Assembly: GCA_016208525.1 (NCBI GenBank)
Contig: JACQYJ010000004.1
Location: forward strand, 1-46,760
Source: Deltaproteobacteria bacterium
Lineage (GTDB): Bacteria > Desulfobacterota > JAENJC01
Direction: 5' to 3'
DNA: 46,760 bases
Part shown: in pieces, positions 31,239-39,553 of the stretch
How the letters are laid out: every line of letters starts with the position of its first letter
Numbering within the stretch: the first letter of the stretch is position 1
Notes under the pieces: model-generated
Told to the model about the DNA's origin: nothing
Seen by the model: the letters and a program-made list of their open reading frames with translations, nothing else
Databases searched by the model: none
Position numbers and translations under genes: made by a program

Positions 31239-32237
31239 CTATTCTCCGCTTACTGTCAGTTCCGATATAAGGAGAGATGGTGCGCCTATCTTACCGAAGA
31301 ACCTGAGGTCATCGCCAAGCGCAGTCACGCTCTTAAGTATATCTATGATATTTCCGGCTATGGCGACCCCTTTTACAGGGTAGGCCTTTTTACCGTTTTC
31401 TATCCATATCCCGGAAGCGCCTACGGAGAAGTCCCCGGATACAGGATTTGCAGTGTGCATCCCCATTGCCTCTGTCACAAAAAGCCCAGTTCCAGCCTTA
31501 TTCAAAAGGAAATCCAAACTAAGGCTTCCCTTTTCTATATAAAGGTTAGTGAGGCCGCAAGACGGCGGGGCCTTGATCCCAGGCCTTACAGCATTGCCTG
31601 TTGACTTGACCCTGTCCTTTTTTGCCGTGTAGACGTCATAGAGGTAACCTTTAAGCACACCGGCCTGAATCAGTGGCGTTCTCTGCCTCGGCACACCTTC
31701 CCCATCCACGGGAGCTGTCCCAATTCCTCCGGGATACAGGCCGTCGTCAAGGATAGTTAAAATTTCTGAGCCAACGGATGCGCCGATCTTGCCTGCAAAA
31801 AGCGACTTGCCCTTCTGGACGGAATCGGCAATGAATGATGAGGCGATAACGCCTAAAAAATCGGCAGCAACACTATTTTCAAGGATGACAGGACAGCGTA
31901 CAGTTTTTATCCGCCTTCCGCCGAGGAGTTGAACGGCATTCTCCGCAGCCCTCTTCCCTATAACTTTCACATCAAGACCGTCATAGAATCTAACTGACTC
32001 AAAATCCGAGCCCATCTCAGACTCCTCGCCCTCCTCAGCGAGTGCAGATACGCTTGCGGAGCAGTACGTCCCTTTGTGATCAATATCTACCCCTCTGGAA
32101 CTAAGTATCGCTACACTGTATTCGGACTCCGAATATGCAGCCTTCCTTACCCTTTTAATCCTGCGGTCAAAAGAAAGGGCCGCATTTTCGAGGGCCTTTG
32201 CCCTTTCGATCTTTTCCTCCTCAGGGACATCCTTCAT
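31239..32237 (-). pseudogene. pmbA: TldE/PmbA metalloprotease-like protein, C-terminal piece
   Basis: The 332 codons cover the C-terminal two-thirds of PmbA (TldE): YDARMKDVPEEEKIERAKALENAAL, the VILENSVAADFLGVIASSF segment, SLFAGKIGASVGSEILTILDDG, GGIGTAPVDGEGVPRQRTPLIQAGVLKGYLYD, SCGLTNLYIEKG, GLFVTEAMGMHTANPVSGDFSVGASG and AGNIIDILKSVTALGDDLRFFG. The frame is open a few codons upstream of the ATG (PSVSVYDAR) and there meets the N-terminal piece in another frame. TldD, its usual partner, is not in the window. Confidence 0.8.
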
Positions 32238-32479
32238 CCTTGCATCGTAAACTGATACAGAAGGGATTGAACCTCGGCACAGTAAGAAAAACCCTGCCTG
32301 CCGTCGCTGAAGACCCTTAGAGACGCCCCTGTAGTCTCTGAGGCCTCAAAGGAATCAATCTTCCCATCCTTGGATTCGATGGATAGAGAACGGCTGGAGT
32401 TTACATATATCTCGAACTCCTTTATTCCCTTGCTTTTAACCTCAGCATGGACAAGTTTCCTGATCTCGTTTATTTCCAT
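32234..32479 (-). pseudogene. pmbA: TldE/PmbA, N-terminal piece
   Basis: The first 65 or so codons match the PmbA start (KGIKEFEIYVNSSRSLSIESKDGKIDSFEASETTGASLRVFSDGRQGFSY). The frame then runs into CAEVQSLLYQFTMQG and stops. Compared with complete family members, about 25-30 codons are missing between GFSY and PSVSVYDAR and the frame is shifted. GAGGT precedes the ATG. Confidence 0.75.
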
Positions 32480-32540
32480 AATTACCTCATTCCTGCTTAT
32501 TTACTAAGGAGAACATAAGTATGACGACATTGTATTTGTC

Positions 32541-32628
32541 ATCTCAAAATCCCCCTCTATCCCCCTTTTCCAAAGGGGGACTTGCTTTCCCCCCTCTTTG
32601 GCAAAGAGGGGTTAGGTGAGATTTTGAA
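32541..32628. repeat. Double palindrome repeat (CCCCCTTTTCCAAAGGGGG and CCCCTCTTTGGCAAAGAGGGG types)
   Basis: The outer arms ATCTCAAAATCCCCCTCTA and TTAGGTGAGATTTTGA enclose two G/C palindromes. This is the same family as the in-frame insert in waaA. It lies in the 297-bp non-coding gap 32480-32776 upstream of pmbA. Confidence 0.75.
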
Positions 32629-32681
32629 AATTTATGTCTTCTTACCAATGAACTCCTTAGTATATACCCAAAGATAGATTT

Positions 32682-32755
32682 TACCGCAGAGTCGCAGAGG
32701 CACAGAGAAATCAGCAAAGGTTTTTGTCGCCGTCTCCGTGCCTCTGCGGTAGAGC
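32682..32755. repeat. ACCGCAGAG inverted repeat
   Basis: ACCGCAGAGTCGCAGAGGC on the left pairs with GTGCCTCTGCGGT on the right, giving a long stem. Related half-elements are at 22366-22397 and 43748-43775. Confidence 0.75.
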
Positions 32756-32776
32756 AGATTCTCTGTTTTTTTGATT

Positions 32777-33226
32777 TTACAGCTCCATCACCATCGCAAT
32801 CTCGTCACAATCCGGGAACTTGGAACATTTGATGCAGTCTCCCCATATCTTGTGCGGGAGCTGCATCTTGTCTATCTCATGGAAACCAAGCTTCTCAAAA
32901 AATACCCTCTGGTATGTCAGGGCAAATACCCTCTTTATCCCGAACTCCCTTGCCTCATCAACGCAGGCCGTTACAAGTTGCTTCCCTATCCCTTTCCTTA
33001 TATGGCGTTCGGCCACAACGAGGGACCTTACCTCGGCCAGGTCGTCCCAGCTTATATGCAGTGCGCAAACGCCGGCTACCTCACCCATTTCTTCATACAC
33101 ATAAAAGTCCCTGAGGTTGTCGTAAAGCTCACTCAGAGAGCGCGGAAGCATCTCACCCTTCTGGGCGTATACCTCCACCATCTTCTGGATATCCTTTACA
33201 TCGCTTATTTTGGCCTTGCGTATCAA
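32777..33226 (-). CDS. GNAT N-acetyltransferase, short ArgA-like family
   Basis: The 149-residue GNAT protein contains VRSLVVAERHIRKGIGKQLV (acetyl-CoA loop RKGIGK) and the unusual Cys-containing tail WGDCIKCSKFPDCDEIAM. This tail is typical of the short N-acetylglutamate synthase-like proteins of Deltaproteobacteria and Nitrospirota. A role in the first step of arginine synthesis is likely but is inferred from family resemblance. It starts at TTG 33226 with AAGGAG upstream. Confidence 0.82.
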   Translation of the reverse strand: MIRKAKISDVKDIQKMVEVYAQKGEMLPRSLSELYDNLRDFYVYEEMGEVAGVCALHISWDDLAEVRSLVVAERHIRKGIGKQLVTACVDEAREFGIKRVFALTYQRVFFEKLGFHEIDKMQLPHKIWGDCIKCSKFPDCDEIAMVMEL

Positions 33227-33240
33227 ATTCGCTCCTTGTC

Positions 33241-33338
33241 GGGGACAGCCCCTATTCTACGGCTCAGCTTCGCTTCGCCCGTAAATAGGGACAGTCCCCT
33301 CGTCTTACGTCTTACGTTTTACGTCTCACGTCTCACTG
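33241..33338. repeat. REP element plus GTCTTAC word array before the ArgA-like gene
   Basis: GGGGACAGCCCCTATTCTAC...GTAAATAGGGACAGTCCCC (33241-33299) is a REP copy with a ACGGCTCAGCTTCGC core. It is followed by GTCTTAC/GTCTTAC/GTTTTAC/GTCTCAC/GTCTCAC words (33302-33337). These words encode the last residues of RecN. Confidence 0.8.
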
Positions 33339-34989
33339 TCTTCAACATCTCCTCCGCATGCTTCTTAGTGGCCTCAGTAATGGTCATCCCCCCAAGCATC
33401 CTGGCCACTTCATCAACTCTTTCATCCCCGCTAAGCCGACTCGCCGTTGTTGTTGTCCTTCCCTTATTCTCTCCCTTTGAAACGGCATAATGGAGGTCTG
33501 CCAAGGCTGCGATCTGCGCAAGGTGGGTGATGCACAGGACCTGCCTTCCTTCAGCCACCTCCCTGAGCTTCCTTCCCACAATCTCGGCAACCCCTCCGCC
33601 AATACCTGAATCCACCTCGTCGAACACCATGGTAGGAACCCCGGTCGGGTTCGCAAGCACCTTTTTCAGCGCCAGCATGATCCGCGAAAGCTCCCCGCCT
33701 GAGGCTATTTTGGAAAGCGGCTTTGGCGCTTCACCAGGATTTGAAGAGAGCAGGAACTCAACCTTGTCAAATCCCTTTGCAGAGATATCGTTCAACCTCT
33801 CCATTTTGACCTCAAATATCGCCTTTTTCATCCCCAGGTCCGAAAGCTCCATTACCACCTTCTTTGTCAGCTCATCTGAACCCTTTTTTCTCTTCTCAGA
33901 AAGCGTTTCAGCTTTCTCCCGACCTTTAGCCTTTAACCTTTCACCTTCTCCTTCCAGCTCCCCTATCCTCTCTTCTGCCCTCTCAATGCCGTCGAGCTCC
34001 CTGTCCACCTCTTCCCTGTATTTCAGTATTTCAGAAACAGAACTCCCGTATTTTCTCTTCAGCCTGCCTATCAGGTCCAGCCTCTCTTCTATCTCATTAA
34101 GCCTTTCAGGATCAAAACTGATCCTGCCTGCATAGTCTCTAAGGGTCAAGGCCGCGTCCTCAATGGATGCGGAGGCAGAGTTTATGGCGTCCAGGGTCAC
34201 CCTCATGGACTCATCAATAATCGAGATATCCGTTACATTTGAACCTGCCTTTTTGATAAGCTCAAGGGCTGAACCGGACTGTGAATAAAGAATCTCCAGG
34301 GCCGTATTGGCAGATTCGTAAAGCCTTTCGGCATTAGAGAGAAGCTTCTTCTCCTCAAGCAGTTCCTCATCTTCATCTACTTTCAGGGCGGCCTTTTCAA
34401 TCTCATCGGACTGGAACCTCAGGAGGTCAACCCTTTTCTCCTTGTCTGCCTCTGACGACTTCAACAACACCAGTTCATCCTTGACCCTGTTCCACTCAGA
34501 ATAGATCCCTGACATCTCCTGACGTAAAGTCCCCAGGACGGCATACTCGTCAAGGACATCAATATGCCTATCTACCTTCATCAAGGTCTGGTGCTCATGC
34601 TGACCGTGGATATCTACAAGGAACTCTCCTACATCGGAGAGCATGGCAATAGTTGCCATAGAGCCATTTATAAAGACCTTGTTCTTGCCGGAAGCAGAAA
34701 TAGTCCTCTTGATAACAAGATTATCGTCCTTCTCAATCCCTATCTCACCAAGTTTTTCACTCACTCCCTTGACATCCGAGATGTCAAAGGCCGCCTCCAC
34801 CACCGCTTCTTCGCACCCGGAGCGTATCATCTCTGAAGATGCCCGGCCCCCAAGGACCAGGTCCACTGCGTCAACGATAATAGATTTCCCAGCCCCCGTC
34901 TCACCGGTAAGGACGTTAAAACCCTTCTCGAAGGCTATGTTAAGGGAGTCTATAATGGCGAAGTTCTTAATATTGAGTTGTGTAAGCAT
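33319..34989 (-). CDS. recN: DNA repair protein RecN
   Basis: The SMC-like ATPase of recombinational repair has 556 residues: Walker A LTGETGAGKSI, Q-loop region VDIHGQHEHQ, long central coiled coil, signature SGGELSRIMLALK and Walker B TMVFDEVDSGIGG. In the coiled coil, EGERLKAKGREKAE is encoded by AAGGTTAAAGG-type word repeats (33921-33948) without breaking the frame. The C-terminus (VRRET) also ends in word repeats. I chose ATG 34989; a TATTTT box 8 nt upstream and the lack of a Shine-Dalgarno sequence hint at leaderless initiation. Confidence 0.95.
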   Translation of the reverse strand: MLTQLNIKNFAIIDSLNIAFEKGFNVLTGETGAGKSIIVDAVDLVLGGRASSEMIRSGCEEAVVEAAFDISDVKGVSEKLGEIGIEKDDNLVIKRTISASGKNKVFINGSMATIAMLSDVGEFLVDIHGQHEHQTLMKVDRHIDVLDEYAVLGTLRQEMSGIYSEWNRVKDELVLLKSSEADKEKRVDLLRFQSDEIEKAALKVDEDEELLEEKKLLSNAERLYESANTALEILYSQSGSALELIKKAGSNVTDISIIDESMRVTLDAINSASASIEDAALTLRDYAGRISFDPERLNEIEERLDLIGRLKRKYGSSVSEILKYREEVDRELDGIERAEERIGELEGEGERLKAKGREKAETLSEKRKKGSDELTKKVVMELSDLGMKKAIFEVKMERLNDISAKGFDKVEFLLSSNPGEAPKPLSKIASGGELSRIMLALKKVLANPTGVPTMVFDEVDSGIGGGVAEIVGRKLREVAEGRQVLCITHLAQIAALADLHYAVSKGENKGRTTTTASRLSGDERVDEVARMLGGMTITEATKKHAEEMLKTVRRET

Positions 34990-35035
34990 CAATGGTCAAA
35001 ATAATAACATAATACAAGGCGTGTATCCAAATAAA

Positions 35036-35066
35036 AAAGGCGGGGCAAACGCCCCGCCTTTTTATA
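35036..35066. terminator. Bidirectional rho-independent terminator
   Basis: AAAAAGGCGGGGC-AAAC-GCCCCGCCTTTTT is an 8-bp G/C stem with a 4-nt loop and T-runs on both strands. It ends transcription from hicBA before recN. Confidence 0.9.
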
Positions 35067-35084
35067 ATAAATAAACCGACCTGT

Positions 35085-35225
35085 CCTTTCTTACTGCACC
35101 ATCACCGTCCTGCCGCTGCTCCAGGTGGCAGAAATGTTATTCCAGCTCGAATCCTTGAGGGAGTGCGTTTTTTAAAGCGCGGCGATCTTTACATTGCTGA
35201 ACTTGACGTCCATCCTCCACGCATA
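35085..35225 (-). pseudogene. C-terminal remnant of an unidentified gene
   Basis: On the minus strand one frame reads MDVKFSNVKIAAL then stop. Another reads SLKDSSWNNISATWSSGRTV..Q then stop, just before the terminator. Together they look like the end of a longer protein with a frame change. No family is recognised. The stretch between hicA and recN contains nothing else. Confidence 0.3.
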
Positions 35226-35256
35226 AAGATTAAGCGAAGTTTGGCAATTAATTCAG

Positions 35257-35484
35257 CTATAGATAGACTTCAAATTCGCTGCGTGGCACGCCTGATTGAC
35301 GAATGATTGATTGCAGTGTGCCGATCCTGATCTCCGGGTGATCCGGTACCGGCACAGTTGTCGTACTTCCAGCGGCTTTATGCTGCATCACGATATGACT
35401 ACCCCGCCTTCTTACTTCTTCAAATCCATGCTTTTTCAAAATAGCGCAAGTTTCCTTGCCGGAAAGGACTCGCAGCTTACCCAA
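35257..35484 (-). CDS. hicA: HicA-type mRNA interferase toxin
   Basis: The 75-residue protein is of the HicA/YcfA double-stranded-RNA-binding-like fold: GKLRVLSGKETCAILKKHGFEEVRRRGSHIVM with the catalytic His in GSHIVM, and the C-terminal IRQSGVPRSEF. I chose TTG 35484 (GAGGTGG upstream). An in-frame TTG at 35496 would add four residues. It overlaps hicB by 8 bp. Confidence 0.88.
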   Translation of the reverse strand: MGKLRVLSGKETCAILKKHGFEEVRRRGSHIVMQHKAAGSTTTVPVPDHPEIRIGTLQSIIRQSGVPRSEFEVYL

Positions 35485-35698
35485 CCGCCACCTCAAGCTG
35501 TGTTATATAAACTTCCTCGTGCAGCCGCGTTCTTAGTTCTTCGGGAGAGGCGCATTCCAAAAAAAGCTCAACCGCCTCCCTCAGATTTTCTCGCGCCTCT
35601 TCAATGCTATTACCCTGGCTTGCAACATCCAGTTCCGGGCAAAGTGAAACGTATCCGTCATTTTCTCGCTCAATAATTGCTGTCAATAAACGGTTCAT
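35477..35698 (-). CDS. hicB: HicB-type antitoxin
   Basis: The 73-residue protein has the HicB partial-RNase-H fold motif: LTAIIERENDGYVSLCPELDVASQGNSIEEARENLREAVELFLE. It lacks an obvious C-terminal DNA-binding domain, as is common for the short form. The ribosome-binding site is GGAGG. It precedes hicA, the less common antitoxin-first order. Confidence 0.88.
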   Translation of the reverse strand: MNRLLTAIIERENDGYVSLCPELDVASQGNSIEEARENLREAVELFLECASPEELRTRLHEEVYITQLEVAVG

Positions 35699-35732
35699 TA
35701 TTTATTCCTCCATTCTCATAAAATACAATGCG

Positions 35733-35760
35733 ATTATATCATCCTGATGTCATATTGCAA
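35733..35760 (-). promoter_or_regulatory. Promoter of hicBA
   Basis: On the minus strand: TTGCAA (35755-35760), a 16-bp spacer and a perfect TATAAT (35733-35738), about 35 nt upstream of hicB. Confidence 0.6.
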
Positions 35761-35886
35761 GAATTTCGAGAAGGTAAAGGATCGCCGGAAACACTGGCAT
35801 TGAAGTTTATGAACTATTATTATCTAAGCAGATCTGGGTCATTCCCTCCTTTTCTGACCACAGGCCACTGACCTCTGAGCGCTTTT

Positions 35887-36738
35887 TTACCTCTCTCCCC
35901 ACTTCAGTTTTTTACGAAGGACCTCGTAATAGTTCCTGTAAGGAGACTTGATAAGATGGATCACCGCATCGGCCTTTTTTACCTCAACAATATCGCCGTA
36001 ATGAAGGGCGGGACCTGCTATCCCGTCGTGGGTTATAAGGATATCCTCCTTTGAAAGAATAGATATGGTTATAACAGAGTCGTCAGAGACAATTACCGGC
36101 CTTTGTGCAAGGGTATGCGGGCATATGGGCGTAAGGGCAAAGGCGTGGAGGGACGGATATATGATAGGGCCGCCAGCTGAAAGGGAATAGGCGGTGGAGC
36201 CTGTTGGGGTGGATACGATAAGGCCGTCGGCCTTATATGTAGTGACATAGTCGCCGTTGATCTTTGTCTCCAGGTCTACGATCCTTGCAGTGCTTCCCCT
36301 GCTTACAAAGACATCATTTAAGACTTCATATCCGGATATCTCTATCCTGTCTCTGATGACTCTGGCTGAGAGCATTACCCTCTCCTCCGTCTCATACTCC
36401 CCTTTCAATACTTTTTCCATCGCAGGATAAAGTTCATGAATAGTTATCTCAGTGAGAAATCCAAGGCTGCCGAGGTTTACCCCCAGGATCGGGATACCTG
36501 TAGCGCCCACAAGCCTTGCAGCAGCGAGAAGAGTGCCGTCTCCGCCCAGGACAAGGAGCATATTGCATTTTGATGCTATCTGATTCATTGGGCAACAACC
36601 GGATATACCCAACAGCGCGCCAAGTCCCTCATCAATAACAGGCTCAATCCCCCTTCCCTTCAGCCAGGGGATCAGCTCTTTTGAAACCTCTACAGTCTGG
36701 GCCTTGTCTGTTTTTGCGATTATCCCTATCCTCTTCAT
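35887..36738 (-). CDS. nadK: NAD kinase
   Basis: NadK phosphorylates NAD to NADP. The 283 residues include LLVLGGDGTLLAAARL, ILGVNLGSLGFLTEI, VLNDVFVSRG, YKADGLIVSTPTGSTAYSLSAGGPI, PICPHTLAQRPVIV and ITHDGIAGPAL. In many bacteria nadK directly precedes recN; here hicBA and a gene remnant lie between them. Confidence 0.96.
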   Translation of the reverse strand: MKRIGIIAKTDKAQTVEVSKELIPWLKGRGIEPVIDEGLGALLGISGCCPMNQIASKCNMLLVLGGDGTLLAAARLVGATGIPILGVNLGSLGFLTEITIHELYPAMEKVLKGEYETEERVMLSARVIRDRIEISGYEVLNDVFVSRGSTARIVDLETKINGDYVTTYKADGLIVSTPTGSTAYSLSAGGPIIYPSLHAFALTPICPHTLAQRPVIVSDDSVITISILSKEDILITHDGIAGPALHYGDIVEVKKADAVIHLIKSPYRNYYEVLRKKLKWGER

Positions 36739-36749
36739 ACCCTTTAATT

Positions 36750-36778
36750 ATCATAACTTCCACCATTTTGTCCATCAA
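36750..36778 (-). promoter_or_regulatory. Promoter of nadK, near-leaderless
   Basis: On the minus strand: TTGATG (36773-36778), a 17-bp spacer and TATGAT (36750-36755), 11 nt upstream of the ATG. The implied leader is only a few nucleotides, and AAAGGG lies within it. Confidence 0.5.
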
Positions 36779-36795
36779 ATTGAGGTTGGAAGTAA

Positions 36796-36912
36796 AGGGG
36801 ACGTAAAGGGGACGGTTCTCTTTATTTCTTCTTCTTATCTTTTTTCCTGTCACCGTTTAGTTGAGGACGTAAAGGGGACGGTTCTCTTTATTTCTTCTTC
36901 TTATCTTTTTAG
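36796..36912. repeat. Direct repeat of a GGGGACGGTTCTC element (66-bp period)
   Basis: Two copies of GACGTAAAGGGGACGGTTCT followed by CTTTATTTCTTCTTCTTATC, about 46 bp each, start near 36800 and 36866. They fill the nadK-mutS intergenic region. The GGGGACGGTTCTC motif resembles dispersed REP elements in other environmental bacteria. Confidence 0.8.
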
Positions 36913-36928
36913 AATACCTCCTCCAAGA

Positions 36929-36957
36929 TTTACTTTGCCCTTCAACTCTGCTAATCT
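36929..36957 (+). promoter_or_regulatory. Promoter of mutS, apparently leaderless
   Basis: TTTACT (36929-36934), a 17-bp spacer and TAATCT (36952-36957), 8 nt before the ATG at 36966. No Shine-Dalgarno sequence is present (GAATCCCT lies between). Confidence 0.45.
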
Positions 36958-36965
36958 GAATCCCT

Positions 36966-39539
36966 ATGGAAAACCTTACACCTGCCATGAGGCAGTATTG
37001 GGAGATAAAGGAAAGGTATCCGGATTCGATCCTGTTTTTCAGGATGGGCGACTTCTATGAGATGTTCTTTGATGACGCCATTACCGCATCAAAGGTCCTT
37101 GAGATAACCCTTACAAAGAGAGGGAAGAGCGGGGGGGAAGATATCCCCCTGTGCGGCGTCCCTTATCATGCGGCAGACGGCTACCTGGCTAAGCTTGTGA
37201 GGCACGGTTTCAGGGTGGCTGTATGCGAGCAGGTGGAGGACCCGAAGACCGCCAAGGGTGTGGTAAAGAGGGACGGAAAGAGCAACTCTTTCCTTATGGC
37301 GATCCATAGAGCGGATGGAAAGTTCGGTCTGGCCTTCCTTGACCTCACCACAGGTGAGTTTCTTGTCACTGAGCTTTCTGATACACAATCACTGAAGGAT
37401 GAGATAGGCCGCCTTGAACCAAAGGAGGTTATTGTCTCTGAAGGAGATGATGAACAGATCGGCCTGCTTCGGGATACCCTTGACGGGGCGCTGATAAACC
37501 GACTTCCGCCTGACAGGTTTGATCACGACAGGGCATTCCGAAATATTACGGAGCATTTCAAGGTTATCTCCCTGGACGGGTTTGGTCTATCCGGTCTAAA
37601 GGCTGCGACATCGGCAGCAGGGGCTGTGCTTTACTACATAAAGGAGACCCAGAAGGTTGAGACCCTTCCAATAAGCGGGATCAAAAGGTACAGCCTTGAT
37701 GACTACCTTTTTATAGATGATTCTGCCAGGAGGAACCTGGAGCTGGCATCTAACCTCCAGAACGGCGGGAAGAAAGGGTCTCTCCTCGGGCTGTTGGACG
37801 AGACCGTGACTTCCATGGGGGGGCGCAAACTGCGGAGCTGGCTCAACTATCCACTGATGGATGTAGACAGGATAAACGAGAGGCTTGACGCAGTCACGGA
37901 GTTGAAGGAGTGGCAGCTTGTGAGAAACAGGCTCAGGGAGACCCTTGGCGGGGTTTACGACATTGAACGCCTCAACTCAAGGATAACCCTCGGAAGCGCC
38001 AACGCCAGGGAGATGGTTGCAATGGCCTCCTCCCTCAAGAGGATACCTGAGATAAAGGCAGTGTTGAGCAACGAGCAACGGGCAATGAGTAAACTGCTGA
38101 ATGATATCGTGGAGGGGCTGGATGGCCTCCCTGATGTGGTGAAACTCATTGACGACGCCGTTCTGGAAAACCCTCCCTTTATACTCAGGGAAGGCGGTAT
38201 CATAAGGGACGGTTACAATCTGGAGCTTGACGACCTGCGCTCTATCAGCCGGGATGGCAAGGGTTATATTGCAAGGATTGAATCAAGGGAAAAAGAACGC
38301 ACAGGGATAAACTCCCTGAAGGTTCGTTACAACAAGGTCTTTGGTTACTATATAGAGGTCACCCAGGCAAACCTTTCCGCCATTCCTGCGGATTACATAA
38401 GAAAGCAGACCCTCGTAAACGCTGAAAGGTTCATAACCCCTGAGCTGAAGGAGTACGAGGCAACGGTCCTTACAGCAGAGGAAAGGATAAGGGAGATCGA
38501 GTATCGCCTCTTTCAGGAGGTAAGGGAGAGGGTTGCGGCAGAGTCGGCGCGGATACAGAAGACGTCGGAAGGACTCGCAATAGTTGATGCCCTGGCCTCT
38601 CTGGGCGAGGTGGCAGACAGGTTTAACTATACAAGACCTGAAATATCGGACTCCTGCCCCCTTCGGATAGTCAGCGGCAGACACCCTGTCGTTTCGAGCA
38701 TCTCCCGTTCCAACAGGTTCGTCCCGAACGACACATTCCTCGATTCCGGGGAAAACCAGATAGCCATCATTACAGGCCCAAATATGGCCGGAAAGTCCAC
38801 ATACATAAGACAGGTGGCCCTCATCACCATCATGGCCCAGATGGGGAGCTTCGTGCCGGCAGAGGAAGCCGAGATAGGGGTGGTGGACAGGGTATTCAGC
38901 AGGGTGGGGGCATCGGACGACCTCTCAAAGGGACAGAGCACATTCATGGTGGAGATGATAGAGACCGCCAATATCCTGAACAATGGCACATCTAAAAGCC
39001 TTATAATCCTTGATGAGATAGGCAGGGGGACATCTACCTTTGACGGACTGAGCATAGCATGGGCAGTGGCCGAGTATATATCCGACAGGGTAAAGGCAAA
39101 GACACTCTTCGCCACTCACTATCACGAGCTTACAGACCTTGCCCTTCTCAGGGGAAATATAAGGAACTTTAACGTGGCTGTAAGGGAGTGGAACGACCAG
39201 GTAATATTCCTGCATAAGATAGTGCCCGGTGGGGCAGACAGGTCTTACGGCATTCATGTTGCCCGGCTGGCCGGACTCCCTCAGGAACTCCTGCGAAGGG
39301 CCAGGGAGATACTCCTGAACCTTGAGAAAGGAGAATTCTCCCCAGAGGGGATGCCGAAGCTGGCTCAGATAAAAAAAGAGAGTGGTCAGGGGTCGGGAGT
39401 CAGGGGTCAGTTAGAGGCGCAACTGCCACTATTTGCCCCGAGGGACACACTAAGGGACGAGTTAAGGAGCATTGATGCGGATAACATGACCCCTCTTCAG
39501 GCGCTGGCAAAGATCGAGGAGCTCAAAAGGCTTATATGA
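36966..39539 (+). CDS. mutS: DNA mismatch repair protein MutS
   Basis: MutS recognises base mismatches. The 857 residues include MRQYWEIKERYPDSILFFRM then GDFYEMF (mismatch-contact Phe and Glu), GYYIEVT, Walker A GPNMAGKSTYIRQ, SKGQSTFMVEM, Walker B LIILDEIGRGTSTFDGLSIAWA, and ATHYHELTDLA. Near the C-terminus the linker SGQGSGVRGQ is encoded by GGTCAGGGGTCGGGAGTCAGG word repeats (39382-39412). Its stop overlaps an ATG of the next frame. Confidence 0.97.
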   Translation: MENLTPAMRQYWEIKERYPDSILFFRMGDFYEMFFDDAITASKVLEITLTKRGKSGGEDIPLCGVPYHAADGYLAKLVRHGFRVAVCEQVEDPKTAKGVVKRDGKSNSFLMAIHRADGKFGLAFLDLTTGEFLVTELSDTQSLKDEIGRLEPKEVIVSEGDDEQIGLLRDTLDGALINRLPPDRFDHDRAFRNITEHFKVISLDGFGLSGLKAATSAAGAVLYYIKETQKVETLPISGIKRYSLDDYLFIDDSARRNLELASNLQNGGKKGSLLGLLDETVTSMGGRKLRSWLNYPLMDVDRINERLDAVTELKEWQLVRNRLRETLGGVYDIERLNSRITLGSANAREMVAMASSLKRIPEIKAVLSNEQRAMSKLLNDIVEGLDGLPDVVKLIDDAVLENPPFILREGGIIRDGYNLELDDLRSISRDGKGYIARIESREKERTGINSLKVRYNKVFGYYIEVTQANLSAIPADYIRKQTLVNAERFITPELKEYEATVLTAEERIREIEYRLFQEVRERVAAESARIQKTSEGLAIVDALASLGEVADRFNYTRPEISDSCPLRIVSGRHPVVSSISRSNRFVPNDTFLDSGENQIAIITGPNMAGKSTYIRQVALITIMAQMGSFVPAEEAEIGVVDRVFSRVGASDDLSKGQSTFMVEMIETANILNNGTSKSLIILDEIGRGTSTFDGLSIAWAVAEYISDRVKAKTLFATHYHELTDLALLRGNIRNFNVAVREWNDQVIFLHKIVPGGADRSYGIHVARLAGLPQELLRRAREILLNLEKGEFSPEGMPKLAQIKKESGQGSGVRGQLEAQLPLFAPRDTLRDELRSIDADNMTPLQALAKIEELKRLI

Positions 39540-39553
39540 TTCAGGAGGACAAA

